From an uncultured Pelagibacteraceae bacterium (GTDB taxonomy: Bacteria; Pseudomonadota; Alphaproteobacteria; Pelagibacterales; Pelagibacteraceae), in the NCBI GenBank assembly GCA_902623785.1, contig CACNVG010000009.1, positions 1-35,800 of the forward strand: a stretch of DNA of 35,800 nucleotides. Direction: 5' to 3'. Shown here one piece after another: positions 27,549 to 35,800 of the stretch. Numbering within the stretch: the first letter of the stretch is position 1; every line of letters starts with the position of its first letter. The notes beneath the pieces are model-generated. The model made no database searches and was not told the origin of the DNA. It worked only from the letters and a program-made list of their open reading frames with translations. The position numbers and the translations under genes were made by a program.

Positions 27549-29376
27549 CTCAGAAATTGGAAAAGAAATCATAAAGAAAGAGCTGCCTTTAATTCCCAAG
27601 CTTCCAGGTGTCTATAAAATGCTCAGTGATAAAGATCAAATTCTTTATGTTGGTAAAGCAAAAAACTTGCCTAATAGACTCAAAAGTTATGTTTCGGAAA
27701 AAAATCATATTATAAGAACTGAGAGAATGCTTTCTCAAACAAGAAGAATTGAGATAACGACTACATCAAACGAGAGCGAGGCACTACTTCTTGAAGCTAA
27801 TCTTATAAAAAAACACAAACCAAAATTTAATATTTTATTAAGAGATGATAAATCTTTTCCATTTATTTTTATTGGCAATAAAGACAAATGGTCTCAAATC
27901 AAAAGACATAGAGGGAAAAAAACAAAGGAAGGTTTTTATTTTGGTCCTTTCGCATCTGCCGGCTCTGCTAACTGGACTATTAAAATGATACAAAAAATAT
28001 TTCATCTAAGAGTTTGTGACGACACTGTTTTTAAAAATAGAGAGCGACCTTGTATTTTATATCAGATCAAAAGATGCTCGGGTCCTTGTGTTGGTTATAT
28101 TGATGAAAGTGAATACAAGAGAACAGTAGATGATGCTATTGAATTCGTTTCTGGCAAATCGAGGAAAATACAAAAAAATTTATCCGATCAAATGGAAAAA
28201 GCAAGCGATAGTCTTGATTTTGAGAAAGCTGGAATTCTAAGAGATAGAATAAAATCGCTTAATATAATTCAATCATCCCAAAGAATAAATGAAGCAAACT
28301 TAGTTGAAGCTGATGTCATAGCGGCATATAAAGAGTCTGGGCAGACTTGCGTTCAGGTATTCTTTTATAGATCTAAACAAAACTGGGGTAATCAAGCATT
28401 TTTTCCAAAACATGACCCTGATGAAAGTTTAAGTAATATTTTAAATTCTTTTGTTTCTCAGTTTTATGAAAACAAAAGTGTCCCATCCTCAATTATTCTT
28501 TCTCAAGAAATTAAGGAAAAAATTTTAATAGAACAAACACTTTCTCAAAAAGAAGGTAAACAAGTAAATATTTCAGTTGCAAAAAAAGGTTCTAAATTAA
28601 AAGTAATTAATCAAGCTATAAAGAATGCAAAAGACAGTTTGAATAGAAAGCTCCACGAAACTCAAAATAATAGAGAGCTCTTTGAGTCAGTTGTAGCTAA
28701 ATTTAATTTAGAGACAAATATTAACCTTATCGAGGTTTATGATAATAGCCATATTCAAGGAACAAATAGTGTTGGGGCATTGATTTCTTATGGAGATGAG
28801 GGATTTATAAAAAAAAGATACAGAAAATTTAATATAAAAACTAAAAAAAATGAACAAGACGATTATGGTATGATGAAAGAAGTACTTACCAGAAGATTTA
28901 AAAGAGCAGTTCAGGAAAAAGAGGGTCATCTTTCTTTTCCAGATTTGATTTTTGTTGACGGGGGAAAGGGTCAGTATTCAGTAGCTAGAGAGACTTTAAA
29001 TGAACTCGGACTTCATGACATTCCATTAATAGCAATCGCCAAAGGGAAATTTAGAAATAGCGGGAACGAAACTTTTTTTCATAACGGAAAAGAGTATAAA
29101 TTTTCAAAAAACGACCCAACACTATTTTTTTTACAAAGAATAAGAGATGAATCTCACAGATTCGCGATTAGTGCTCACAGAGCTCGCAGAAAAAAAGGTA
29201 TAAGCAAATCTTTATTGGATCAAATAGAAGGTATAGGGTCAATAAGAAAGAGATCTTTGCTAAATCATTTTGGTTCAGCAAGAGCAGTGGAATCTGCAAG
29301 TTTGGATGAGATTAAGTCAGTGGAAGGAGTTGAGGAAAAAGTTGCAAAAAAGATATATAATTTTTTTCACGAATGA
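27541..29376 (+). CDS. uvrC: Excinuclease ABC subunit C
   Basis: UvrC makes both incisions around a lesion in nucleotide excision repair. I chose ATG 27541 (611 residues, [10 protein letters not shown]). A TTG at 27511 would add ten residues inside folB with no family support. The N-terminal GIY-YIG nuclease domain has LPGVYKML and [17 protein letters not shown] (about residues 21-51), followed by a cysteine motif around [19 protein letters not shown], a UVR domain ([20 protein letters not shown]) that binds UvrB, and the RNase H-like nuclease domain with [13 protein letters not shown] and [11 protein letters not shown]. Two helix-hairpin-helix motifs ([17 protein letters not shown] and [13 protein letters not shown]) end the protein. 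It overlaps folB by 8 bp and pgsA by 4 bp. Confidence 0.96.
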   Translation: MISSEIGKEIIKKELPLIPKLPGVYKMLSDKDQILYVGKAKNLPNRLKSYVSEKNHIIRTERMLSQTRRIEITTTSNESEALLLEANLIKKHKPKFNILLRDDKSFPFIFIGNKDKWSQIKRHRGKKTKEGFYFGPFASAGSANWTIKMIQKIFHLRVCDDTVFKNRERPCILYQIKRCSGPCVGYIDESEYKRTVDDAIEFVSGKSRKIQKNLSDQMEKASDSLDFEKAGILRDRIKSLNIIQSSQRINEANLVEADVIAAYKESGQTCVQVFFYRSKQNWGNQAFFPKHDPDESLSNILNSFVSQFYENKSVPSSIILSQEIKEKILIEQTLSQKEGKQVNISVAKKGSKLKVINQAIKNAKDSLNRKLHETQNNRELFESVVAKFNLETNINLIEVYDNSHIQGTNSVGALISYGDEGFIKKRYRKFNIKTKKNEQDDYGMMKEVLTRRFKRAVQEKEGHLSFPDLIFVDGGKGQYSVARETLNELGLHDIPLIAIAKGKFRNSGNETFFHNGKEYKFSKNDPTLFFLQRIRDESHRFAISAHRARRKKGISKSLLDQIEGIGSIRKRSLLNHFGSARAVESASLDEIKSVEGVEEKVAKKIYNFFHE

Positions 29377-29954
29377 AAATAAAATTTCCTAATTACTTAA
29401 CAATCGGCCGAATAATAATAGTTCCCTTTTTTGTTTTAGCATATTATTTACCAGGATTTTATGGGGACATTATACCATTCACTTTGTTTGTTGTTGCATC
29501 TTTCACTGATTTCTTAGACGGCTTACTTGCGAGACTATACAAAGAAGAGTCTAAGCTTGGAGAACTTTTAGATCCTATCGCTGATAAAATCATTGTGGCA
29601 ACTGCTTTGATCTTACTTGTAATGGATGGGACTATAAAAAATTATGAAGTAATAGCTGCGATAATTATTTTAACTCGAGAAATTTTAATTTCTGGTTTAA
29701 GAGAATTTTTAGCAAAAGGCCAGGTGAATTTACCTGTATCGGGATTGGCCAAATTAAAAACTTTTTTACAGATGTTTTCAATATCTTTGCTTTTAACCGG
29801 AGAAACTGGGAATAAAATTTTTAATTTTCAAGATTATAACGCTCAAACTATTGGCATCATTTTATTATGGCTTTCAGCTTTTCTTACTTTATACACAGCT
29901 TATGACTATTTAAGGAAAGGTATTGACCATGCGATATCAGAAGATAATAAGTAA
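29373..29954 (+). CDS. pgsA: CDP-diacylglycerol-glycerol-3-phosphate 3-phosphatidyltransferase
   Basis: PgsA makes phosphatidylglycerol-phosphate, the committed step to phosphatidylglycerol and cardiolipin, in the inner membrane. The 193-residue length is normal. The CDP-alcohol phosphotransferase signature D-x2-DG-x2-AR-x8-G-x3-D-x3-D is complete: D46, D49, G50, A53, R54, G63, D67 and D71. PNYLTIGRI at 6-14 is the usual start and about five to six helices follow, with [15 protein letters not shown] near residue 106 typical of PgsA. Its start overlaps the uvrC stop (ATGA), a neighbourhood common in proteobacteria. Its stop codon touches the stop of the facing aminotransferase gene with no base between. 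Confidence 0.95.
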   Translation: MKIKFPNYLTIGRIIIVPFFVLAYYLPGFYGDIIPFTLFVVASFTDFLDGLLARLYKEESKLGELLDPIADKIIVATALILLVMDGTIKNYEVIAAIIILTREILISGLREFLAKGQVNLPVSGLAKLKTFLQMFSISLLLTGETGNKIFNFQDYNAQTIGIILLWLSAFLTLYTAYDYLRKGIDHAISEDNK

Positions 29955-30836
29955 TTAAGCGGCAATTTTTTTTCTTACAAAAGATTGATAACTGTCCGAT
30001 AAATCCATAATTGTTTTGCAAACCTTATAATCAAAATTTGATATTTTTGAAACTGGTGTAACCTCTGCTGCAGTACCTGTTAAGAAGCATCCAACAAAAT
30101 CCTTTAATTCGTTGGGTGAGATTTTTCTCTCAATAACTTTGATATTTTTAGATTTTGCAATTTCAATCACAGTTCTTCTAGTAATTCCGTCTAAGAATGA
30201 GTCTGGTACTGGAGTATGTAGTTCCCCTTTTGTATCCTTGAAAAAAATATTTGCACCAGTTGCTTCTGCAACATTTCCCTCGTGATCTAACATTAGAGAA
30301 TCTGTATAGCCTTGTCTTTCTGCTTCGTGTTTTGACAAAGTGCAAATCATATAAAGTCCTGAGGCTTTTGTATCCCACGGAATTGAGTCGGGAGAAGGTC
30401 TTCTCCAATTTGATATATTTAACTTAATACCTTCGGTTTTAAGTTTGGGGTCGAAATAAGATCCCCACTCCCAAGTTGCAATTGCCACGTGAATTTTTGT
30501 TTGTTGAGCTGATATTGCCATCATCTCACTCCCTCTCCAAGCTACTGGTCTTACATAACCATTTTTTACATTTTGAGCTGATACAATTTTTTTCGTTGCA
30601 ATATTTATATCGCTTTCAGAATAAGGAATTTCAAAACCCATTCTTTTTGCTGAATAAAAAAATCTTGAAGTGTGTTCCTCAAGTTTAAAAATATTTCCGT
30701 CATATACTCTTTCACCTTCAAATACACAGCTTCCATAGTGTAATCCGTGACTTAAAACATGTAGCTTTACATCAGACCAATCAACTAAGTCTGAATTGTA
30801 CCATATTTTGCCATCTCTTTTATCGTAAGGAATCAT
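29955..30836 (-). CDS. ilvE: Branched-chain amino acid aminotransferase, class IV
   Basis: This 293-residue fold-type IV PLP enzyme most likely makes or degrades leucine, isoleucine and valine. The signature residues are HGLHYGSCVFEGERVYDG at 30-47, the Schiff-base lysine K157 in WDTKASGLYM, and E191 in GNVAEATGANIF (187-198), followed by LDGITRRTVIEIA near 218-230. Related enzymes act on D-alanine or aminodeoxychorismate. The FEG...R pattern and length fit the IlvE group best. It is divergent from marR across 65 bp where two opposed promoters overlap, so the MarR protein might control it. In alphaproteobacteria an ilvE-like gene often lies beside the PetP-PetR regulator genes. Confidence 0.88.
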   Translation of the reverse strand: MIPYDKRDGKIWYNSDLVDWSDVKLHVLSHGLHYGSCVFEGERVYDGNIFKLEEHTSRFFYSAKRMGFEIPYSESDINIATKKIVSAQNVKNGYVRPVAWRGSEMMAISAQQTKIHVAIATWEWGSYFDPKLKTEGIKLNISNWRRPSPDSIPWDTKASGLYMICTLSKHEAERQGYTDSLMLDHEGNVAEATGANIFFKDTKGELHTPVPDSFLDGITRRTVIEIAKSKNIKVIERKISPNELKDFVGCFLTGTAAEVTPVSKISNFDYKVCKTIMDLSDSYQSFVRKKIAA

Positions 30837-30850
30837 ATCAAAAAGATTTA

Positions 30851-30879
30851 TTTATAAAAAATATATTCCTATATATAAT
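30851..30879 (+). promoter_or_regulatory. Candidate promoter for marR-ompR-envZ
   Basis: TTTATA (30851-30856) and a perfect TATAAT (30874-30879) are separated by 17 bp, placing the start near 30886 and giving a leader of about 16 nt before marR. It overlaps the opposing ilvE promoter almost completely. Chance matches are likely in AT-rich DNA, but spacing and position are right. Confidence 0.45.
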
Positions 30880-30886
30880 ATGTCAA
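30858..30886 (-). promoter_or_regulatory. Candidate promoter for ilvE
   Basis: On the minus strand a perfect TTGACA (30886-30881) is followed after 17 bp by TATTTT (30863-30858), with transcription predicted near 30851 and a leader of about 15 nt. It interlocks with the plus-strand marR promoter. Confidence 0.5.
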
Positions 30887-30901
30887 TATAACTTACCAAT
30901 T

Positions 30902-31345
30902 ATGAAAAATCTTCTTTACTTAAAAGATGAACAATTAAAAGGTTTTATTGAAAAAATCTTTGTTGGTTACAGAGAAACATTTAACGATTCAAAAAAAGTG
31001 CTTAAAAAATACAATTTAGGAACAGCCCATCATAAAGCTCTGCATTTGATATCATTTTATGATGGGATAACTATTACTCAATTACTTAACAAGCTAAACG
31101 TAACAAAACAAAGTTTAAATAGAGTTATAAATGATTTAAAAAAATTAAATTATCTAGAATTTAAAAAGGATACTAAGGACACAAGAGTCAAACATATTTT
31201 TTTAAATGATAAAGGTAAGAAAATATTTGATGAAATTTTCTTATCTCAAAAAAAAAGGATTTATAAAGCATTACTCAACTCGAGTTCAAAAGAAGTGGTA
31301 AATTTTGAAATAGTTTTAAAAAGAATAATCGATGGAAAGTTTTAA
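30902..31345 (+). CDS. MarR-family transcriptional regulator (PetP-like)
   Basis: This 147-residue winged-helix dimer is predicted to bind DNA. The fold is seen as an N-terminal dimerisation helix, a helix-turn-helix around TQLLNKLNVTKQSLNRVIND (about 60-79) and a wing with the MarR signature KDTRVKHIFLNDKGKKIFDE (about 95-114). Its last 14 bp overlap the response regulator gene, and the kinase gene follows. The order MarR, OmpR-type regulator matches petP-petR of Rhodobacter capsulatus, which is known there for effects on cytochrome genes. The regulator may act at the overlapping promoters just upstream, including its own. Ligand and targets are unknown. Confidence 0.85.
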   Translation: MKNLLYLKDEQLKGFIEKIFVGYRETFNDSKKVLKKYNLGTAHHKALHLISFYDGITITQLLNKLNVTKQSLNRVINDLKKLNYLEFKKDTKDTRVKHIFLNDKGKKIFDEIFLSQKKRIYKALLNSSSKEVVNFEIVLKRIIDGKF

Positions 31346-32009
31346 ATCACATATCTTAGTAATAGATGACGACGAAGGAATAAGGTCATTACTTAAACAA
31401 TTTTTAAATGAAAACGGATATTTAGTAAATACTGCTTCAAATGCATTGGAAGCAAAAGAAAAGATTTCAATAATAAAATTTGATCTTTTAGTCTTGGATA
31501 TAATGATGCCTGGTAAAAGTGGGTTAGAATTTATTTCTGAAAATAAAAATAATTTAAATGTACCAATCATTTTGCTTACGGCTAAAGGAGAAGTGAGTGA
31601 AAGAGTTGAAGGGTTAGAAACAGGTGCAGATGATTATTTGCCCAAACCTTTTGAGCCTAAAGAACTTTTATTAAGGATAAATAATATCTTAAAAAAAACC
31701 AAAAAAGTTAATCTTAAACACGTCCTTGAATTCGGCTCAATTAAAATAGATTTAAATAAGTTGATGATTACCAATCAAAATAGTAATTTTAAAATTAACA
31801 ATACTGAAAAAACTATTTTAGAAAAAATGATAAATAATCCTGGTAAAGTATTTTCAAGAATTGACATTGGTAATTTAATTAAAATCGATAAAGAAAGATC
31901 AATTGATGTAATTATTACTAGGCTCAGAAAAAAAATTGAAACAAATCCAAAAAATCCAAAATACTTACAAACAATTAGAGGTTCGGGCTATGTTCTCTGG
32001 GTTGAGTAG
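31332..32009 (+). CDS. OmpR-family response regulator (PetR-like)
   Basis: This 225-residue two-domain response regulator has a receiver domain with the acidic pair D12 and D13, phosphoacceptor D56 in LLVLDIMMPGKSG, T83 and K105 (PKPFEPKELLLRI). The winged-helix DNA-binding domain at 130-225 has the NNTEKTILEKMINNPGKVFSR-type recognition region and ends with SIDVIITRLRKKIE and IRGSGYVLW, typical of OmpR/PhoB proteins. It overlaps marR by 14 bp and the sensor kinase gene by 20 bp, so all three are translated together. SAR11 genomes keep very few two-component systems, and this is probably the OmpR/EnvZ pair. The signal is unknown. Confidence 0.93.
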   Translation: MESFKSHILVIDDDEGIRSLLKQFLNENGYLVNTASNALEAKEKISIIKFDLLVLDIMMPGKSGLEFISENKNNLNVPIILLTAKGEVSERVEGLETGADDYLPKPFEPKELLLRINNILKKTKKVNLKHVLEFGSIKIDLNKLMITNQNSNFKINNTEKTILEKMINNPGKVFSRIDIGNLIKIDKERSIDVIITRLRKKIETNPKNPKYLQTIRGSGYVLWVE

Positions 32010-33303
32010 TTATATCAAAAAGTTACTTCCAAAAAGACTTTTTTATAGAGCATTACTAATTGTAGCTACACCAATAATAATATTACAAATTATTATATCG
32101 ATTGTTTTTTTTGATAGCCTTTGGATTAAAACTAACAAAGGAATGACCAGGGCTTTAGTAGGTGAAATTAAATTTTTTATAGATGCATACGAAATTGAGG
32201 AATATGAAAAAGATAATTTGATTAAATTATTTAAAGAACATCATAATTTTAATGTGAAGTTTCAGACATTCGGGGATATTCCAGAAACAGATATGGAAAG
32301 ATGGTTTAGTCCCATGGATAGAACTCTGAGAAGAGAATTAAAAAATAAATTTAAAAATTATTGGTTTGATACAACTACGTATAAAGAATTAATTGAGTTG
32401 AAAATTGAATATCTTAATGGTTATTTTGAATTTTTAATTCCAAAGAATAGAGTCACTAATACATCGGCCAGATTATTTGCGTTATGGATAACATTCCCAG
32501 CATTTTTGTTAATTACAATCGCTCTAATCTTCTTAAAAAATCAAACTCGACCAATAATTAATTTAGCAAAAGCATCAGAAAAATTTGGCAGAGGTGAAGA
32601 TGTTGAGGAATTTAGACCTTCGGGTGCTCTGGAGATAAGACAAGCTGGTTTTGAGTTTGAGAGAATGAGAAAGAGAATATTGAGACACTTAAACCAAAGA
32701 TCTGAAATGCTTTCTGGTATAAGCCATGACTTAAGAACTCCACTCACTAGAATTAAACTTCAACTTGCTCTAATTAAAGACGAAAAGATTTCACGTAAAT
32801 TATCTGAAGATGTTGAGGATATGGAAAAAATGTTAAATGAATACCTTCAATTTACTAGCTCTACATCATCGGAAAAAACTGAACTTTTTGATATTTCAAA
32901 ATTACTAAATCATTCAATTATGAAATACGATAATAAAAATATTACTTCAAATATAGAGCAAAAGATTTTTTTTAATGGAAGAAAAAGTTTAATAAATAGA
33001 TGTATAGATAACTTAATTAATAATTCTCTTAAGTACTCAAATAAAGTTTTAGTAAGTTTAAAAAAGATACATAAAAGCTTGATAATTACTGTAGATGACG
33101 ACGGTCCTGGAATAGTTGAGAGTGAATATGAAAATGTTTTTAAACCATTTTACAAAATTAATAAGGGAAGAGGTGATTCTAAGTCTAGCGTTGGCTTGGG
33201 TTTATCAATCTCATCAGATGTAGTGAGATCCCACGGGGGTAGTATTATATTGGATAAATCTAGTCTTGGCGGATTAAGGGTTAAGATCTCTTTACCTTTT
33301 TAA
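31990..33303 (+). CDS. envZ: EnvZ-like sensor histidine kinase
   Basis: This is the membrane sensor partner of the OmpR-type regulator. I chose ATG 31990 (437 residues, MFSGLSSYIKK). A longer frame from 31936 only lengthens the overlap with the regulator gene. Two membrane helices (about 20-42 and 166-183) enclose a periplasmic domain of roughly 120 residues with no known fold that I can name. A HAMP segment follows (NQTRPIINLAKASEKFGRGE). The H-box is SGISHDLRTPLTRIKLQLAL with phosphorylated H246, then the N-box DNLINNSLKYS near 340-350, the G1 box DDDGPGI at 369-375, and a GLGLSI G2 box near 402-407. The HDLRTPLTR H-box and HAMP order fit EnvZ. Its end overlaps the facing ubiK by 23 bp. Confidence 0.92.
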   Translation: MFSGLSSYIKKLLPKRLFYRALLIVATPIIILQIIISIVFFDSLWIKTNKGMTRALVGEIKFFIDAYEIEEYEKDNLIKLFKEHHNFNVKFQTFGDIPETDMERWFSPMDRTLRRELKNKFKNYWFDTTTYKELIELKIEYLNGYFEFLIPKNRVTNTSARLFALWITFPAFLLITIALIFLKNQTRPIINLAKASEKFGRGEDVEEFRPSGALEIRQAGFEFERMRKRILRHLNQRSEMLSGISHDLRTPLTRIKLQLALIKDEKISRKLSEDVEDMEKMLNEYLQFTSSTSSEKTELFDISKLLNHSIMKYDNKNITSNIEQKIFFNGRKSLINRCIDNLINNSLKYSNKVLVSLKKIHKSLIITVDDDGPGIVESEYENVFKPFYKINKGRGDSKSSVGLGLSISSDVVRSHGGSIILDKSSLGGLRVKISLPF

Positions 33304-33523
33304 TTTTTTTTGACTTCAAAGTTTTGATTTCCTTTTCTAATTTTTCTATTCGTTTCTTTAATACCTCAGTTTCCTCTTTGGTAGAAATCTTCATCCTTAA
33401 AACGATCTCATCCCTTTGAGATCTTACAATATTAACGATTTCTTCGCTTAAATCTTTATAAGATATAATTCCTTGTTCAAATAATTTTGCAAATTTTTCG
33501 ATGATAAATTTAGACTTTGACAT
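33281..33523 (-). CDS. ubiK: UbiK/BMFP-family ubiquinone-synthesis accessory factor
   Basis: This 80-residue protein has the shape of the BMFP (membrane-fusogenic, YqiC/UbiK) family. It has an N-terminal helix SKFIIEKFAKLFEQGI, a middle helix with KDLSEEIVNIVRSQRDEIV, and a C-terminal coiled coil (EVLKKRIEKLEKEIKTLK, about 53-70) before a basic tail. In enterobacteria UbiK trimers help assemble the ubiquinone synthesis complex at the membrane. Short coiled-coil proteins are hard to place by eye, but position beside lgt is common for this family in alphaproteobacteria. Its stop codon lies inside the kinase gene (23-bp convergent overlap), and its start is 44 bp from lgt, divergent. Confidence 0.75.
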   Translation of the reverse strand: MSKSKFIIEKFAKLFEQGIISYKDLSEEIVNIVRSQRDEIVLRMKISTKEETEVLKKRIEKLEKEIKTLKSKKIKKVKRS

Positions 33524-33567
33524 ATTTTTTTTTTTTACGATAGTATATCTTATATTTCATTTTTATA

Positions 33568-34332
33568 ATGTTTGTAAATAATCTAGATCCTGTTGCATTT
33601 GAATTTTTATCCTTTCAAATAAGGTGGTATTCATTAGCATATATTTTTGGTTTTTTAATAGGTTGGTTTTATATCAAAAATTTCTTAATTAAAGATTTGA
33701 GAGAAAAAAATTTAGTCGACGATTTTATCACTTATTTAATTTTAGGAGTAATTATTGGTGGAAGGCTAGGCTACGTAATTTTTTATAATTTTTTTTATTA
33801 TTTAAGTCATCCTTTTGAAATATTTTTTATTTGGCAAGGTGGTATGTCTTTCCATGGTGGCTTGCTGGGTGTTTGCGTAGCCACTTATATATTTACTCAA
33901 AAATATAATTTAAACTTTTTTAGATATACAGATTTGGTGTCCCTTGCAGCACCGATAGGAATTTTTTTAGGTAGGGTTGCAAATTTTATAAATTCTGAAC
34001 TTTACGGCAGAGAAACTGATTTTATTTTTTCAGTTAATTTTAATAAGGTAGATAATCTTTTTAGACATCCTTCGCAATTATACGAAAGTTTTTTTGAAGG
34101 TATTGTTTTGTTCATAATACTAAATTTCCTTTGGAAAAAATTTTCAGAAGTTCCTGGAGTAATATCGTCACTATTTTTAATTTTTTATTCTCTTTTTAGA
34201 TTTATAATTGAGTTTACAAGGGAACCAGATCCTCATCTAGGTATCTTAATGAATACTTTTACATATGGGCAAATGTTATCAATTGCATTTTTAATTTCTG
34301 GATTAATACTTTTTAAATTAGTAAAAAAATGA
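33568..34332 (+). CDS. lgt: Prolipoprotein diacylglyceryl transferase
   Basis: Lgt adds diacylglycerol from phosphatidylglycerol to the lipobox cysteine of prolipoproteins in the inner membrane, using lipid whose synthesis begins with pgsA nearby. The 254-residue protein has about seven helices. It shows RWYSLAYIFGFLIGW at 19-33, GGRLGYVIFYN at 64-74, the key GGMSFHGGLLG at 91-101 with H96, and the Lgt signature GRVANFINSELYGRET at 135-150 with R136 and N139. FRHPSQLYES at 165-174 and EFTREPDPHLG near the end are also typical. It starts 44 bp from divergent ubiK and overlaps the next gene by 4 bp (ATGA). Confidence 0.96.
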   Translation: MFVNNLDPVAFEFLSFQIRWYSLAYIFGFLIGWFYIKNFLIKDLREKNLVDDFITYLILGVIIGGRLGYVIFYNFFYYLSHPFEIFFIWQGGMSFHGGLLGVCVATYIFTQKYNLNFFRYTDLVSLAAPIGIFLGRVANFINSELYGRETDFIFSVNFNKVDNLFRHPSQLYESFFEGIVLFIILNFLWKKFSEVPGVISSLFLIFYSLFRFIIEFTREPDPHLGILMNTFTYGQMLSIAFLISGLILFKLVKK

Positions 34333-35378
34333 TCATTAAGGTTCAATCACTAGATAATTTTATTGATAAATCTCTTTATGAAAAAAATAAAGGTTATTAT
34401 CAAAGAAAAATGGAATTTGGTCGAAGAGGAGATTTTATTACATCTCCAGGGATTTCAAAACTTTTTTCTGAAATGATTGCTATTTGGGTTGTATCATTTT
34501 GGAAAAATTTAAATAAACCAGAAAAAATCAATTTAGTAGAATTGGGTGCAGGAAATGGAGAGCTCATAGAAGTCTTAATTAATACATTGAATAAATTAGA
34601 AATTGTAAAAGATAAATTCAAATTTTTTATTTTTGAAAAAAGCATGTCTCTTAAAAAATTACAAAAAAAAAAATTTTCAAAAAGTGTTAAGTGGTTGGAT
34701 AATTTTGATAAACTACCTAATTCTCCAACTATATTTTTGGCCAATGAATTTTTTGATGCTTTGCCAATAAAGCAGTTTATTAAAATAAATGAAGATTGGT
34801 ATGAAAATTTTGTGTTATTAAATAAAAGTGGAAAATTCTCTCTTGAGAAAAAAAAAGTTACTAAAAAAAAGATGGAGAAAATTTTTAATCAAGGGATTGA
34901 TGAAAATCAAAATTTTATAGAATTTTCACCTTTAATGGTCAAATATCTAAAAAGTATTTGTAAAAAAATTAAGTCTTCTGCGGGGGGTATTTTATTAATT
35001 GATTATGGTAGCTCTGACAAGAAAATGTACGATAGTTTACAAGGGATTAAAAATCATAAAAAAGTAAATATTTTTGATGACTACCAAAATATTGATATAA
35101 CTCATCATATAAATTTTAACTTTATCAAACAAATTGTTAATTTAAATGGATTAAAAGTTGGTGGTATTACTAATCAAGGAAGTTTTTTAAAAAACATGGG
35201 AATAGATTTAAGAGCTGAAATAGTATCAAAAAAAATGAGTTTCCTAAAAAAAACAGATCTTTACACAAGAATAAGAAGGCTTACACACAAAGATGAGATG
35301 GGTGAATTGTTTAAAGTAATGTTTATAACCAGGAAGGATAACAATTTTAAGACAGGGTTTAATGACATTAAAGTCTAA
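34329..35378 (+). CDS. MidA/NDUFAF7-like SAM-dependent methyltransferase
   Basis: This 349-residue class I methyltransferase belongs to the family that includes mitochondrial NDUFAF7 (MidA), an arginine methyltransferase needed for respiratory complex I assembly. The bacterial target is unproven. Family motifs are GYYQRKMEFGRRGDFITSP (22-40) and the SAM-binding loop VELGAGNGELIEVL (70-83). NEFFDALPIKQF (about 139-150) and LLIDYGSSDKKMYDSLQG in the middle also fit, as does a conserved DITHHINFNFI segment, where this family often reads D(I/L)TAHVDF. No signal peptide or membrane helix is seen. It overlaps lgt by 4 bp and pgeF by 17 bp, an lgt-midA-pgeF order found in other alphaproteobacteria. 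Confidence 0.9.
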   Translation: MIIKVQSLDNFIDKSLYEKNKGYYQRKMEFGRRGDFITSPGISKLFSEMIAIWVVSFWKNLNKPEKINLVELGAGNGELIEVLINTLNKLEIVKDKFKFFIFEKSMSLKKLQKKKFSKSVKWLDNFDKLPNSPTIFLANEFFDALPIKQFIKINEDWYENFVLLNKSGKFSLEKKKVTKKKMEKIFNQGIDENQNFIEFSPLMVKYLKSICKKIKSSAGGILLIDYGSSDKKMYDSLQGIKNHKKVNIFDDYQNIDITHHINFNFIKQIVNLNGLKVGGITNQGSFLKNMGIDLRAEIVSKKMSFLKKTDLYTRIRRLTHKDEMGELFKVMFITRKDNNFKTGFNDIKV

Positions 35379-35800
35379 AAAATTAGTAAAGTTTAGAAAT
35401 ATTTCACATGGTTTTTTTGGAAAAAAAGGAGGAGTATCAAATGGTATTTATAGTGCCTTAAATTGTGGCCCTGGTTCTAATGATAAAATTTCTAATGTTA
35501 AAAAAAATTTAAAAATTGTTTCGAAAAAGTTTAAAGTTTCTCCAAAAAACCTAATATTGCTTAAACAAATACATAGTAACAAATGTCACTTTATTTTAAA
35601 AAGGCCCTCAAAAAAACTTGTTGGCGATGGCTTGATTACAACAAAGAAAAATTTAGCTTTAGGTATTTTAACTGCTGATTGTGCTCCAGTTCTTATTTAT
35701 GACAAAAAATTGCCAATGATTGCAGCTATCCATGTTGGCTGGAAGGGCGCTTTTAAAAATATTCTAAAAAAGTGTATAAAATTTATGATTAAAAAAGGCT
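35362..35800 (+). CDS. pgeF: PgeF/laccase-domain protein (partial, cut by window end)
   Basis: The start is ATG 35362 (MTLKSKKLVKFR), and 146 codons are present with no stop before the window end. Homologues are about 250 residues, so roughly 60 percent is seen. The family of PgeF/YfiH enzymes corrects misplaced amino acids in the peptidoglycan stem and also shows purine nucleoside activity. Visible motifs are HGFFGKKGGVSNGIYSALNC (16-35), KQIHSN with H71, GILTADCAPVLIYD with C107 and AAIHVGWKGAFKNIL with H124. These three ligands form the expected zinc site. It overlaps the methyltransferase gene by 17 bp, so it is the third gene of the lgt operon. Confidence 0.9.
   Translation, partial: MTLKSKKLVKFRNISHGFFGKKGGVSNGIYSALNCGPGSNDKISNVKKNLKIVSKKFKVSPKNLILLKQIHSNKCHFILKRPSKKLVGDGLITTKKNLALGILTADCAPVLIYDKKLPMIAAIHVGWKGAFKNILKKCIKFMIKKG

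Noticed and set aside
30178-30408. 76-residue minus-strand frame inside ilvE
   Set aside because: It is the same-strand shifted frame of the aminotransferase with no recognisable family and an arginine-rich composition typical of shadow frames.
31936-31989. Earlier start for the sensor kinase
   Set aside because: It would overlap the DNA-binding end of the response regulator by 74 bp with no family support. ATG 31990 gives a 20-bp overlap.

Overview
The window looks like a streamlined, very AT-rich alphaproteobacterium of the SAR11 clade (Pelagibacterales). The evidence is the near-total lack of intergenic space, poly-A/poly-T-rich coding sequence, the alphaproteobacterial split transhydrogenase (pntAA-pntAB-pntB) behind a tiny aa3-oxidase subunit IV gene, a primase without its zinc ligands, a MarR/OmpR/EnvZ trio of PetP-PetR type, and cell-surface genes lying between an isolated 5S rRNA gene and rpoD. 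Species assignment is inference. No 16S, 23S, tRNA, transposase, integrase or CRISPR array is visible.

Region 1 (1-3293, minus strand): one tight cluster reads 5S rRNA > rpmJ (bL36) > aa3-type cytochrome oxidase subunit IV > pntAA > pntAB > pntB. The 5S gene stands alone, has a good sigma70-like promoter placed so that transcription should begin at or next to its mature 5' end, and is followed only 6 nt later by the rpmJ start codon. Positions 1-91, beyond pntB, hold nothing I can identify.

Region 2 (3325-11727, mixed strands): an accessory surface-polysaccharide island, poorer in G+C than its flanks. It has three family-2 glycosyltransferases, GDP-mannose 4,6-dehydratase, a 731-residue fusion of a GDP-sugar epimerase/reductase with a PLP enzyme whose catalytic lysine is replaced by histidine, a large GT-C/polymerase-like membrane protein, and a WecA-like glycosyl-1-phosphate transferase. 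Together gmd and the fusion look like a two-gene route from GDP-mannose to the 3,6-dideoxy sugar GDP-L-colitose, which the transferases and lipid-carrier enzyme could build into an O-antigen-like chain. The location fits the hypervariable region reported next to the 5S gene in Pelagibacter (recalled, not looked up).

Region 3 (11749-15899, minus): yqeY > dnaG > rpoD, a macromolecular-synthesis operon that runs without an obvious terminator into the island. Region 4 (16026-24184): carA-carB (plus), an ELM1-family protein plus a putative 2-oxoglutarate/Fe(II) dioxygenase (minus, overlapping by one base), trxB (plus) and an AspC-like aminotransferase (minus).

Region 5 (24221-29954, plus): uvrB > pteridine-reductase-like SDR (folM-like) > folB > uvrC > pgsA, all overlapping, joining excision repair, folate and phospholipid synthesis. 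Region 6 (29955-35800): a branched-chain aminotransferase divergent from marR > ompR > envZ with overlapping opposed promoters, then ubiK (minus) and lgt > midA-like methyltransferase > pgeF (cut by the window end). All six convergent gene pairs in the window have between a 3-bp gap and a 24-bp overlap, so none leaves room for a terminator between genes. No gene-free stretch exceeds 300 bases.
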